Below are positions 43,587 to 50,447 of a stretch of DNA of 64,000 nt, piece by piece (position 1 is the first letter of the stretch; every line of letters starts with the position of its first letter). The notes under the pieces are model-generated. The model saw only the letters and a program-made list of their open reading frames with translations, was not told the origin of the DNA and searched no databases. A program made the position numbers and the translations under genes. Origin of the DNA: Hymenobacter terrenus. Its GTDB lineage: Bacteria > Bacteroidota > Bacteroidia > Cytophagales > Hymenobacteraceae. Location: the NCBI RefSeq assembly GCF_000972495.1, contig NZ_LATM01000001.1, positions 579,241 through 643,240 on the forward strand. Reading direction: 5' to 3'.

Positions 43587-43703
43587 ATGAAACAACGCGA
43601 CTTCATCTTGTCAAAACAGTTGCTGCGGAGCGGCACTTCTATCGGGGCCAATGCAAAGGAAGCGTGCGAAACGTCTTATTGGCTGCGCCTGCTGCACGAC
43701 TAA
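43587..43703 (+). pseudogene. Remnant of a four-helix-bundle (23S rRNA intervening-sequence-like) protein
   Basis: The 38-residue frame from ATG 43587 reads DFILSKQLLRSGTSIGANAK and then EACETSYWLRLLHD. These are the start and later part of the well-known four-helix-bundle family, but roughly 25 residues between them are missing. Because both sides of the join read E/K-E-A, recombination between the two similar motifs may have removed the middle in frame. Downstream to about 43806 a further Ile/Leu/Lys-rich stretch looks like the decayed C-terminus. AT heptamer repeats flank the remnant on both sides. Confidence 0.65.
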
Positions 43704-43807
43704 TGAGCACCTTCCGGCCGAGGCCTTCGTGTCCATTCGTGCCCATAAACTCAAAACCTGCAAGCTTCCGTCCAGCATCCTGCTCTCAATCAAAGCTAAA
43801 GCGTGCT

Positions 43808-44054
43808 TTTAATTATGAATTAGAAATTATGAGTTATGAATTGCTCAATTTGCACGTTGAAGTGCTCTTCATAGCTCCTATTCAGAATTCAACTCCCTAC
43901 CTCTCTAGTCGCGCGAACTTTGTAGTCCGCGTTCCCGCGTCGCTTGCATCGTTCGGGTTTTGTTCCGGAACGCGGACTACAAAGTTCGCGCTACTGCGCA
44001 CCAGCTTGAAAGCCGCCCAATTCATAACTCCTAATTTCTAACTCATAATTCAAT
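43808..44054. repeat. Nested repeats: heptamer tracts around a family B palindrome
   Basis: Outer AT heptamers (43810-43846 and 44021-44054, inverted) bracket a GTAGCGCG-type palindrome. The palindrome arms are 43908-43935 and 43967-43994 (GCGCGAACTTTGTAGTCCGC; 27 of 28 pairs). Two repeat families are thus nested. The outer tract runs directly into the TTG start of aroQ. Confidence 0.8.
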
Positions 44055-44500
44055 TGAACCTTCTCATAGTAAATGGCCCCAATCTGAACTTGCTGGGCCG
44101 TCGCGAGCCGGGCATCTACGGTACTCGCTCGTTTGATGATTTTTTCCCCGAGCTGGAAGCGGCTTTTCCCGATTTGCAGCTCGCGCACTTCCAGTCGAAC
44201 CACGAGGGCGCCCTGCTCGATAAGCTGCACGAAGTAGGCTTCACCCACCATGGCATCGTGCTCAATGCCGGGGCCTACACCCACACCAGCATTGCCCTGG
44301 CCGATGCTGTGGCCGCCATTGCCACGCCCGTGATTGAGGTGCACCTGAGCAACCTGGCCGCCCGCGAGGAATTTCGCCAGAAAAGCCTGCTGGGCCGGCA
44401 CTGCGCCGGCTGCATCAGCGGCTTTGGCCTCGAAAGCTACCGGCTCGCCGTGCAGTGGTTCGTGAACCAGCAGCCCAAGCGGGTAGGGTTTCGGGTTTAG
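44054..44500 (+). CDS. aroQ: 3-dehydroquinate dehydratase, type II
   Basis: The protein has 148 residues from TTG 44054, beginning MNLLIVNGPNLNLLGRREPG. Catalytic Tyr22 lies in GIYGTRSF, with Arg in GRREP, NAGAYTHTSIAL and His97 in VIEVHLSN. The enzyme makes 3-dehydroshikimate in aromatic amino-acid synthesis as a dodecamer. No other shikimate gene is adjacent. A 21-nt repeat array starts right after the stop. Confidence 0.96.
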   Translation: MNLLIVNGPNLNLLGRREPGIYGTRSFDDFFPELEAAFPDLQLAHFQSNHEGALLDKLHEVGFTHHGIVLNAGAYTHTSIALADAVAAIATPVIEVHLSNLAAREEFRQKSLLGRHCAGCISGFGLESYRLAVQWFVNQQPKRVGFRV

Positions 44501-44504
44501 GGTA

Positions 44505-44735
44505 TTCCGAAGCTCGTTCCCGTCGTTCCGAAGCTCCTTCCAGCCGATGGGAAGAGGCTTCGGAACCCCGGGAACAAGCTTCGGAACGGTGGGAACGAGC
44601 TTCGGAGGGCCGAGAACAGACTTCGGAACGGTGGGAACAAGCTTCGGAGAGGCGGGAAGACGCTTCGGAATGGCGAGCACGAGCTTCGGAATGGAGAGAA
44701 CCTGCTTCAGAATGACGGGAAAAGGCTTGGGGGCA
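44505..44735. repeat. 21-nt repeat array with orientation switch (locus 2)
   Basis: Eleven units of 21 nt fill 44505-44735. The first two read TTCCGAAGCTCGTTCCC-type; the next nine read the reverse, GGGAACAAGCTTCGGAA-type. All six frames stay largely open across it. The array lies between aroQ and the serC promoter; the rest of the gap to 44853 holds that promoter. Confidence 0.88.
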
Positions 44736-44810
44736 ATGAGTCGGATTTGCTGACGTTGCTTTTGCCCCTGCGCACCCATAATCCAGTGGCGGGCGCTGTG
44801 GTCTGGCCGC

Positions 44811-44818
44811 TACCTTTG
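44811..44818 (+). promoter_or_regulatory. serC: -7 element (TACCTTTG) for serC
   Basis: TACCTTTG matches TAnnTTTG and gives a leader of about 30 nt. The -33 position has no TTTG. Confidence 0.5.
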
Positions 44819-44853
44819 TGAGCGCGGCGCTTTCCCTCTAGCTTTTTCTCCTT

Positions 44854-45921
44854 ATGTATACCTTCAATCCCGGGCCTTCGGCCGTATATCCGGCCGTTCG
44901 CCAATACCTGACCGATGCGTTTGACGAGGGCTGGCTCTCGGCCCCCCACCGCTCCGAAAAAGTAACCAGCTTGGTGCGCCAGACCGTGGCCGACCTCAAA
45001 ACCAAGCTCAACGTGCCGCAGGACTACACCGTCCTGTTCACCGGCTCGGCCACCGAGGCCTGGGAAATCCTGGCCCAGGGCCTCACGCCCCGCCGCAGCT
45101 TTCACCTCTACAATGGTGATTTTGGCGAGAAATGGCTGAAGTACGCCCAGGCCCTGAAGCCCGCCAGCACCGGCGTATCCTTCGGCGTAGACGAGGTGCC
45201 CGACGTGGCCGCCCTCCCCTTCTCGGCCGAAGACACCGACCTGGTGTGCATCACCCAAAATGAAACCAGCACCGCCACCCAGCTGCGCGAAGGCTTCATC
45301 CTGAACCTCTACAACCGCCTCGGGAGCAATCTGCTGGCCGTGGATGCCACTAGCTCGCTGGGCGGCCTCAACCTGAAGTACATCAAGGCCGACGTCTGGT
45401 TTGGCTCGGTGCAGAAGTGTTTCGGGCTGCCGGCTGGGCTGGGCGTGCTCCTGCTCTCGCCCCGCGCCGTGGCCCAGGCCAAGGCCGTGAACGACCGCGC
45501 CCACTACAACGGCCTGCCCGCCATGCTGGCCCAGATGCTCAACTACCAAACCAACTACACGCCCAACGTGCTCGGCATTTACCTGCTGAGCCGGGTGCTG
45601 GCCGACCGCGAGCCCATCAAAACCGTGCACCAGCACCTCGTCGACCGCGCCCAGAAGCTGTATGACTTCTTCGAGCAGGCCACCCCGCTCACGCCTCTCA
45701 TCACCAACCCCGAAACCCGCTCCACCACCGTCATCGGCTTGAAGGGCGACGCCGCCACCATCGAAGAAATCAAGCGCAAAGCCCTCGAAGCCGGCCTGCA
45801 TCTGGGCAGCGGCTACGGCCCGCTGAAAAACACCACCGTGCGCATCGCCAACTTCCCCGCCGTGCCCGACGCCGCCTTCGAGGCGCTGGTACAGTTCTTC
45901 GCCAAAGAATACCCGGTTTAA
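44854..45921 (+). CDS. serC: Phosphoserine aminotransferase
   Basis: The protein has 355 residues from ATG 44854, beginning MYTFNPGPSAVYPAVRQYL. PLP-Lys188 lies in GSVQKCFGLPAGLG. TGSATEAW and VDATSSLGGL are further fold markers. It transaminates 3-phosphohydroxypyruvate with glutamate in serine synthesis; the same enzyme class acts in vitamin B6 synthesis, which pdxA also serves. A heptamer repeat follows. Confidence 0.92.
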   Translation: MYTFNPGPSAVYPAVRQYLTDAFDEGWLSAPHRSEKVTSLVRQTVADLKTKLNVPQDYTVLFTGSATEAWEILAQGLTPRRSFHLYNGDFGEKWLKYAQALKPASTGVSFGVDEVPDVAALPFSAEDTDLVCITQNETSTATQLREGFILNLYNRLGSNLLAVDATSSLGGLNLKYIKADVWFGSVQKCFGLPAGLGVLLLSPRAVAQAKAVNDRAHYNGLPAMLAQMLNYQTNYTPNVLGIYLLSRVLADREPIKTVHQHLVDRAQKLYDFFEQATPLTPLITNPETRSTTVIGLKGDAATIEEIKRKALEAGLHLGSGYGPLKNTTVRIANFPAVPDAAFEALVQFFAKEYPV

Positions 45922-46007
45922 TTATGAATTAGCAATTATGAATTGGCGCTACACCAGCCTTTCCGCCCGCCGGTCGTGAATTCATAACTCATAATTCATA
46001 ATCAAAA
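45920..46007. repeat. AT heptamer inverted repeat between serC and marC
   Basis: TTAATTATGAATTAG (45920 on) faces AATTCATAACTCATAATTC (45979-46001) around an unrelated core of about 40 nt. Confidence 0.75.
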
Positions 46008-46013
46008 CAGCTC

Positions 46014-46574
46014 ATGTTCTCCTTTAAGCAGATTTTGTCCGTTACGCTCACGCTGTTTGCCGTTATTGATATTATTGGATCCATTCCGATTATCATCCAA
46101 ATTCGGCAGCGCGAGGGTCAGGTCAAGGCCGGGCTGGCGACCGTCGTGGCCGGTGGCCTCATGGTGGGCTTCTTGTTTGTGGGTCAAAGCCTGCTGGGCC
46201 TGCTCGGGGTCGATAACCAAAGCTTTGCCCTGGCCGGAGCCATCGTCATCTTCCTCATCGGCCTGGAAATGATACTCGGCATCGAGCTGTTTAAGTCCGA
46301 TCTGTCGGCCTCGACGGGCTCAATTGTGCCGCTGGCGTTCCCACTCATCGTGGGCGCCGGCACCATGACGACGCTGCTCTCGTTGCGGGCGGCCTATTCG
46401 CTGCCCAACATTCTGGTCGGCATCAGCCTAAACCTGCTATTCGTGTACGTCGTGCTCAAAACTAGCTACTGGATTGAACGCCAGCTGGGCAAAGCCGGCG
46501 AGGACGTACTGCGCCGCGTGTTCGGCGTGATTCTGCTGGCCATCGCCATCAAGCTCTTCAAATCTAATTTCTAG
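46014..46574 (+). CDS. MarC family integral membrane protein
   Basis: The protein has 186 residues from ATG 46014. Six hydrophobic segments are visible, with the family block FAVIDIIGSIPIIIQI near the start and SIVPLAFPLIVGAGTMTTLL in the middle. MarC/YhcE-type proteins sit in the inner membrane; transport activity has been proposed but the substrate is unknown. The name is historical and does not imply antibiotic resistance. Confidence 0.92.
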   Translation: MFSFKQILSVTLTLFAVIDIIGSIPIIIQIRQREGQVKAGLATVVAGGLMVGFLFVGQSLLGLLGVDNQSFALAGAIVIFLIGLEMILGIELFKSDLSASTGSIVPLAFPLIVGAGTMTTLLSLRAAYSLPNILVGISLNLLFVYVVLKTSYWIERQLGKAGEDVLRRVFGVILLAIAIKLFKSNF

Positions 46575-46594
46575 CCTCTGGCTGACGGACTCCT

Positions 46595-46727
46595 GGGCCA
46601 TCAGAACGTGTCATGCAGAGCGAAGCGAAGCATCTCGCTCGGAGAAGTAACTCAATCGTTCAACGGTACTGATTACTACCACACGCGAGATGCTTCGGCT
46701 GCGCTCAGCATGACGTTCTGATGGCCC
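46595..46727. repeat. Repeat family A, extended inverted repeat
   Basis: Arms 46595-46638 and 46685-46727 pair over about 43 positions with a few differences. The outer part is GGGCCATCAGAACGT and the inner part is the GAGCG...GAAGCATCTCGC core shared with 11827-11920. The spacer is 46 nt. It fills the marC-rnhA gap. Confidence 0.88.
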
Positions 46728-46765
46728 GGCATCCAAGTTCCAGGCACAAAGCACTAAGTACCCAC

Positions 46766-47236
46766 ATGATTCATCTATTCACCGACGGCTCGGCCCGCGG
46801 CAACCCTGGGCCGGGCGGCTACGGCGCCATTCTCCGCTACGGCCCCCACGAAAAAGAGCTAACCCAGGGCTTCCGTCTCACCACCAACAACCGCATGGAG
46901 CTGCTGGCCGTCATCGTGGGCCTCGAAGCCGTGACCCGGCCCGAGCTGCCCATCCGCGTCGTATCCGACTCGAAGTACGTGGTCGATGCCGTGGAGAAAA
47001 AGTGGGTTTTCGGTTGGGAAAAGAAACCCGACTTCGGCAAGAAAGCCAACGAGGACCTGTGGCGCCGCTTTCTGCGCATCTACAAGCAGCGCAAAGTCAC
47101 CTTCCACTGGATAAAAGGCCACGCCGGCCACGCCGAAAACGAGCGCTGCGACGTGCTGGCCGTGCAAAGCGCCATGGGCAAGGGATTGCTGGTGGATGAG
47201 GGCTACGAGGCCATCAGTAAAGCGACATCGCTATAA
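46766..47236 (+). CDS. rnhA: Ribonuclease HI
   Basis: The protein has 156 residues from ATG 46766, beginning MIHLFTDGSARGNPGPGGYG. The active-site carboxylates are present: Asp7, Glu45 (NNRMELLAV), Asp68 (VVSDSKYV) and Asp129 (NERCDVLA), with His119 in KGHAGH. The basic handle W-VFGWEKK is present. The enzyme cuts RNA in RNA-DNA hybrids. The earlier in-frame start at 46721 would lie in the repeat. Confidence 0.97.
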   Translation: MIHLFTDGSARGNPGPGGYGAILRYGPHEKELTQGFRLTTNNRMELLAVIVGLEAVTRPELPIRVVSDSKYVVDAVEKKWVFGWEKKPDFGKKANEDLWRRFLRIYKQRKVTFHWIKGHAGHAENERCDVLAVQSAMGKGLLVDEGYEAISKATSL

Positions 47237-47249
47237 ATCCTCTGTTTTG

Positions 47250-47720
47250 ATGCGATTCGGCTTATTGCTCGGGGGGCTGTTTATTCCGGCGGCGGCCTCG
47301 GGCCAATCCTACCAACCGCAGTTCAGCAACTACCCCGTGGCCGAGCGGTACCATGGCCGGCAAGCAGCGCCAAAACTTGTTCGCGGCACGGCGGCGTGGC
47401 TCTTTCGGACGCGCATCCGAGAAGCTGCGCAGGGCAAACCCAATTTTGCGGGGCATTACATTGCGGCCACTTGGGGGTGCGGTGCCGAGTGCCTCAGCAG
47501 TGCCATCATCGACGTAAAAACGGGCACCGTCTATTTTAACGATGTCAGCACCTGCTGCTGGTTTAGCGCCCCCGCCGCGACGCCAACCGAGGACTTTGAG
47601 CCAATCCGTTTTCGGCTGAATAGTCGCCTAATCATTTTCACTGGCCTGCTGGGAGAAGCGGGTCGCAACGGCGCCCACTATTTCCGGTTTGAGCACGGGC
47701 GGCTCATCGCCATCCGCTAA
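47250..47720 (+). CDS. Exported hypothetical protein
   Basis: The protein has 156 residues from ATG 47250, 13 nt past rnhA. The signal peptide MRFGLLLGGLFIPAAASG is followed by a compact domain with AGHYIAATWGCGAECLSSAII, a Cys pair (CGAEC) and ITFNDVSTCCWFSAP-like later cysteines (STCCW). These could form disulfides in the periplasm. I do not recognise the family for certain. The stop lies 7 nt before the likely start of the methyltransferase gene. Confidence 0.7.
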   Translation: MRFGLLLGGLFIPAAASGQSYQPQFSNYPVAERYHGRQAAPKLVRGTAAWLFRTRIREAAQGKPNFAGHYIAATWGCGAECLSSAIIDVKTGTVYFNDVSTCCWFSAPAATPTEDFEPIRFRLNSRLIIFTGLLGEAGRNGAHYFRFEHGRLIAIR

Positions 47721-47727
47721 CAACAAA

Positions 47728-48450
47728 TTGCCGAACGACTACTTCCAGTTCCAGCAGTTCCGCATCGAGCAGAGCCAGTGCGCCATGAAAGTCAGCACCG
47801 ACGCCTGCCTGCTCGGCGCGGCCATCGACCTCACCGGCGCTACCCGCCTGCTCGATATCGGCACCGGCACCGGCCTGCTGGCCCTCATGGCCGCTCAGCG
47901 CCACCCCACCGTCGATATCGAAGCCGTGGAGATTGAGGTGGCCGCCGCCACCCAGGCGGCGGCCAACGCGACAGCCAGCCCCTGGGCAGCCCGCATCCGG
48001 GTGCGGGCCCTGAGCTTGGCCGAGTACGCAGCTAGCCAGCCCGCGCCGTTGAGCCACATCGTGTGCAATCCGCCGTTTTTCCGGCACTCGTTGCCCTCGG
48101 CCGAGGCGGCTCGCCGCACGGCCCGGCACGAAGGTGCGGCCTCGCTTTCGTTTGGAGAAATAAGTGCGTTTGCGGCCCGATTTCTGCTGCCGACGGGCCA
48201 GCTGACCGTGCTGCTGCCGCCGCCGGAAATGCAGCTCTTCGCAGTCGAAGCAACGGCGGCGGGGTTATTTCTGCGCACGCGGCTAGCCGTGCGGCACCGG
48301 CCGGGCGGGCGCGTGACGCGGCATATCAGCAGCTTTGGGCGCGCTGCCACAACCGTGACGGAAACGGAGCTGGTCATTCAGGATGCTACCGGAGCTGCGT
48401 ACTCGGCCAGGTTCCGGGCCTTACTGGCGGGGTTTTATTTGGCGCTGTAG
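47728..48450 (+). CDS. tRNA1(Val) (adenine37-N6)-methyltransferase-like protein
   Basis: The protein has 240 residues from TTG 47728, chosen because PNDYFQFQQFRIEQSQCAMK is the usual TrmN6 opening. A TTG at 47689 would overlap the previous gene. SAM motif I is LLDIGTGTGLLAL. The N6-adenine catalytic motif NPPF lies at 114-117 (HIVCNPPFF). Relatives methylate A37 of tRNA-Val. A family B palindrome follows the stop. Confidence 0.88.
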   Translation: MPNDYFQFQQFRIEQSQCAMKVSTDACLLGAAIDLTGATRLLDIGTGTGLLALMAAQRHPTVDIEAVEIEVAAATQAAANATASPWAARIRVRALSLAEYAASQPAPLSHIVCNPPFFRHSLPSAEAARRTARHEGAASLSFGEISAFAARFLLPTGQLTVLLPPPEMQLFAVEATAAGLFLRTRLAVRHRPGGRVTRHISSFGRAATTVTETELVIQDATGAAYSARFRALLAGFYLAL

Positions 48451-48499
48451 CGCGTGCAGGCAGCAGCTCCACGCAGGATTTCCAAGTTGGTATACACGC

Positions 48500-48552
48500 A
48501 GCGCGGCCTTTTAGACCGCGAGCCCGCTGGTCACGGCCTAAAAGGCCGCGCT
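48500..48552. repeat. Repeat family B palindrome (AGCGCGGCCTTTTAG)
   Basis: Arms 48500-48520 and 48532-48552 pair at 19 of 21 positions. It lies between the convergent methyltransferase and ABC genes and may end both transcripts. Confidence 0.8.
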
Positions 48553-48576
48553 ATTGGCAGTTCATTTCATCTCGGG

Positions 48577-49269
48577 TTACAGCAATGAACTGAGTAACCC
48601 AAGCTTCTCGCGGTGCAGGCTATTGAGCAGGTCGGTTTCGAGGGTACCAAACTCGGCGGCCAGGTAGTGCCGCTGTACGAGTCCGCCTACCAGCACCGTC
48701 ACCTCATCGGCCGTTTCGGTAAGGGCCCCCAGAATGTGCGAGGTAAGCAGAATGCCGGTGCCCCGGTCGCGCAACCGCCGCAGAATCTCCTTGAGCAGCA
48801 GGTTGGCTTCCAGATCGAGGCCATTGAAGGGCTCGTCAAGAATCAGGTAATCGAACTGCTGCACCAGCAAGGCCAGCAGCGCCAGCTTCTTGTGCATGCC
48901 GGCCGAGTACTCGTCGGCGTACTGGTCGAGCGGCAATTCGAGCAAGCGGTTCCAGCCAGTAAAATCCGCGACCGCCCGGCCCCGGGCTTGCAGGCAAAAC
49001 TCCAGGTACTCGCGTCCGGTGAGGCGCGGGTAGAAATACGGCTCGTAGGGCAGCAGGCCGGTGTGCTCACGCACGGCACGGCCCGCGGTGTCGCGCACGA
49101 CGCCTGAGAAGTCCGTTTCCAGCCCGTAGAGGCAGTTGAGCAGCGTGGTTTTGCCCGCGCCATTGGCCCCCACCAATCCATGGATGGTACCAGGCCGCAA
49201 AGTCAGGCTCACATCGTGCAGCACGACGTGGGCGCCGTAGGCTTTGCGCAGGTTACGGATTTCAAGCAT
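48577..49269 (-). CDS. ABC transporter ATP-binding protein
   Basis: The protein has 230 residues from ATG 49269. Walker A is GLVGANGAGKTTLLNCLYG, and Walker B is YLILDEPFNGLDLEANLLL. The signature motif is unusual: DEYSAGMHKKLALLALL in place of LSGGQ. A His-like switch follows in LTSHILGALTE. The membrane partner is probably the next gene upstream (49345-50313). The substrate cannot be told. Confidence 0.93.
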   Translation of the reverse strand: MLEIRNLRKAYGAHVVLHDVSLTLRPGTIHGLVGANGAGKTTLLNCLYGLETDFSGVVRDTAGRAVREHTGLLPYEPYFYPRLTGREYLEFCLQARGRAVADFTGWNRLLELPLDQYADEYSAGMHKKLALLALLVQQFDYLILDEPFNGLDLEANLLLKEILRRLRDRGTGILLTSHILGALTETADEVTVLVGGLVQRHYLAAEFGTLETDLLNSLHREKLGLLSSLL

Positions 49270-49309
49270 TGTTCTAAAAGAGTAGCGTGGCTTCTAATTT
49301 GGTAAAGAA

Positions 49310-49359
49310 AGAGGCAAGCAGTAGCGCGGACTATAGAGTCCGCGCTACTGCTTGCCTCT
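49310..49359. repeat. 23-bp perfect palindrome (family B) overlapping the permease gene end
   Basis: Arms 49310-49332 and 49337-49359 (core GTAGCGCGGACT) are exact complements around ATAG. The right arm contains the TAG stop (49345-49347) and the last four codons of the minus-strand permease gene. Confidence 0.9.
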
Positions 49360-50313
49360 GGTCCCCAGCACTGCCCGCAGGCGCCGTCGGCTTTGCCAGA
49401 TGAGCCCACCCGCCGCTACCAGCAGCAGCGCCGGATACACGGGGTTGCCCGGCATGGCCAGCGCCATGCCTACCACTAGCGCCTGCGTGGTGCGAATGTG
49501 CAAAGCATTAGGGTAGAAAGCGTACTTAGTGATGATAATCAACCCCACCAACCCCAGCCAGGCCAGCCCTACCGCCAGCGCCCCGCCTACTCCAGCCGGC
49601 CCACTAGCCAGCAGCCACAGGAAGGGCGCGGCGCTAAGTCCCGCGTAGGTAAGCCCCAGCAACAGCCGACGGCGCAGAAAAGGCCCCGGTCCGCGCGCGG
49701 CCAGCACCAACATGGTCATGGGCTCGGGCACCCCGTAGTAGGCCAGCAGCACCAGCAGCCAGCCGCCCAAGGCCAGCACTGGCCCCAACGGTGTTCCGCG
49801 CTGCCAGATAGCCGCAGCCAGTAGCGCCGGCCACACTACCCAGGCGCCCCCCGCCCGCATGCCACTCACCCACTCAAAGGCCTCGCTGCGAAAAAGACTG
49901 CGCCCCTTTTGGCGCGTACTCTGAGTTTCACCCATCGGTGGCGCCAACGCCGCCAGCGGCGCCAGGCCCAGCGTAAGCGCTGCTGCCCCCCAGTCCTTAA
50001 AAAGCAGCAACACCATGGCCACTGGCGAAGCCCAGAACAAGTATTCTACCGCCAACCAGCGTCGAAAATGTGGAGCACTGATAACCAGAAAGCGCCAATC
50101 GGACCGCTGCCGGTGCGCTGACACCAGCAGCAGCGCCACCCCCACCGGCACGGCCCACTGTACCTGGGGGTGGGCCGCCGCCGTAATAACCACCCTCCCC
50201 CCAACCGCCACCAGTACCGGGATAAGTATTGCGAGCCGCACCCAACCTATTTCCAGCAGTTGCCGACCCAGCAGGCGCCAGCGTAATCGCAGATAAGCTA
50301 GTAGTGCTTGCAT
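49345..50313 (-). CDS. Probable ABC transporter membrane protein
   Basis: The protein has 322 residues. About eight hydrophobic segments are visible (for example LAILIPVLVAVGG, MVLLLFKDWGAAALTLGLAP, ALVVGMALAMPGNPVYPALL), with few charges between. No permease signature is certain; the assignment rests on location directly upstream of the ATPase gene and the same strand. The C-terminus (TRGKQ-stop) is supplied by the palindrome at 49337-49359. Confidence 0.7.
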   Translation of the reverse strand: MQALLAYLRLRWRLLGRQLLEIGWVRLAILIPVLVAVGGRVVITAAAHPQVQWAVPVGVALLLVSAHRQRSDWRFLVISAPHFRRWLAVEYLFWASPVAMVLLLFKDWGAAALTLGLAPLAALAPPMGETQSTRQKGRSLFRSEAFEWVSGMRAGGAWVVWPALLAAAIWQRGTPLGPVLALGGWLLVLLAYYGVPEPMTMLVLAARGPGPFLRRRLLLGLTYAGLSAAPFLWLLASGPAGVGGALAVGLAWLGLVGLIIITKYAFYPNALHIRTTQALVVGMALAMPGNPVYPALLLVAAGGLIWQSRRRLRAVLGTRGKQ

Positions 50314-50360
50314 TGAGCAACCTCAACGAAATAGGCCTGGCAGTATTGCGGCGCTTGGCC

Positions 50361-50436
50361 GTAGCGCGAACTTTGTAGTTCGCGTACCCGAGCGACTTTA
50401 ATGGCCCGGAGATGCGGACTACATAGTTCGCGCTAC
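50361..50436. repeat. Repeat family B inverted repeat
   Basis: GTAGCGCGAACTTTGTAGTT (50361 on) and its near-complement (50412-50436) enclose about 26 nt. It sits in the gap between the permease and reductase genes, 11 nt from the reductase stop. Confidence 0.85.
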
Positions 50437-50447
50437 GAAAAGCAGCT

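Noticed and set aside
44505..44735. 21-nt array considered as a CRISPR array
   Set aside because: Units are contiguous, degenerate and change orientation; there are no unique spacers.
43991..44779. Long minus-strand frame across the second 21-nt array and aroQ
   Set aside because: It lies antisense to aroQ and its repeated part follows from the 21-nt period; composition is not that of a gene.
46014..46574. MarC protein considered as a multidrug-resistance determinant
   Set aside because: The family name is historical; nothing in the sequence or context supports resistance.
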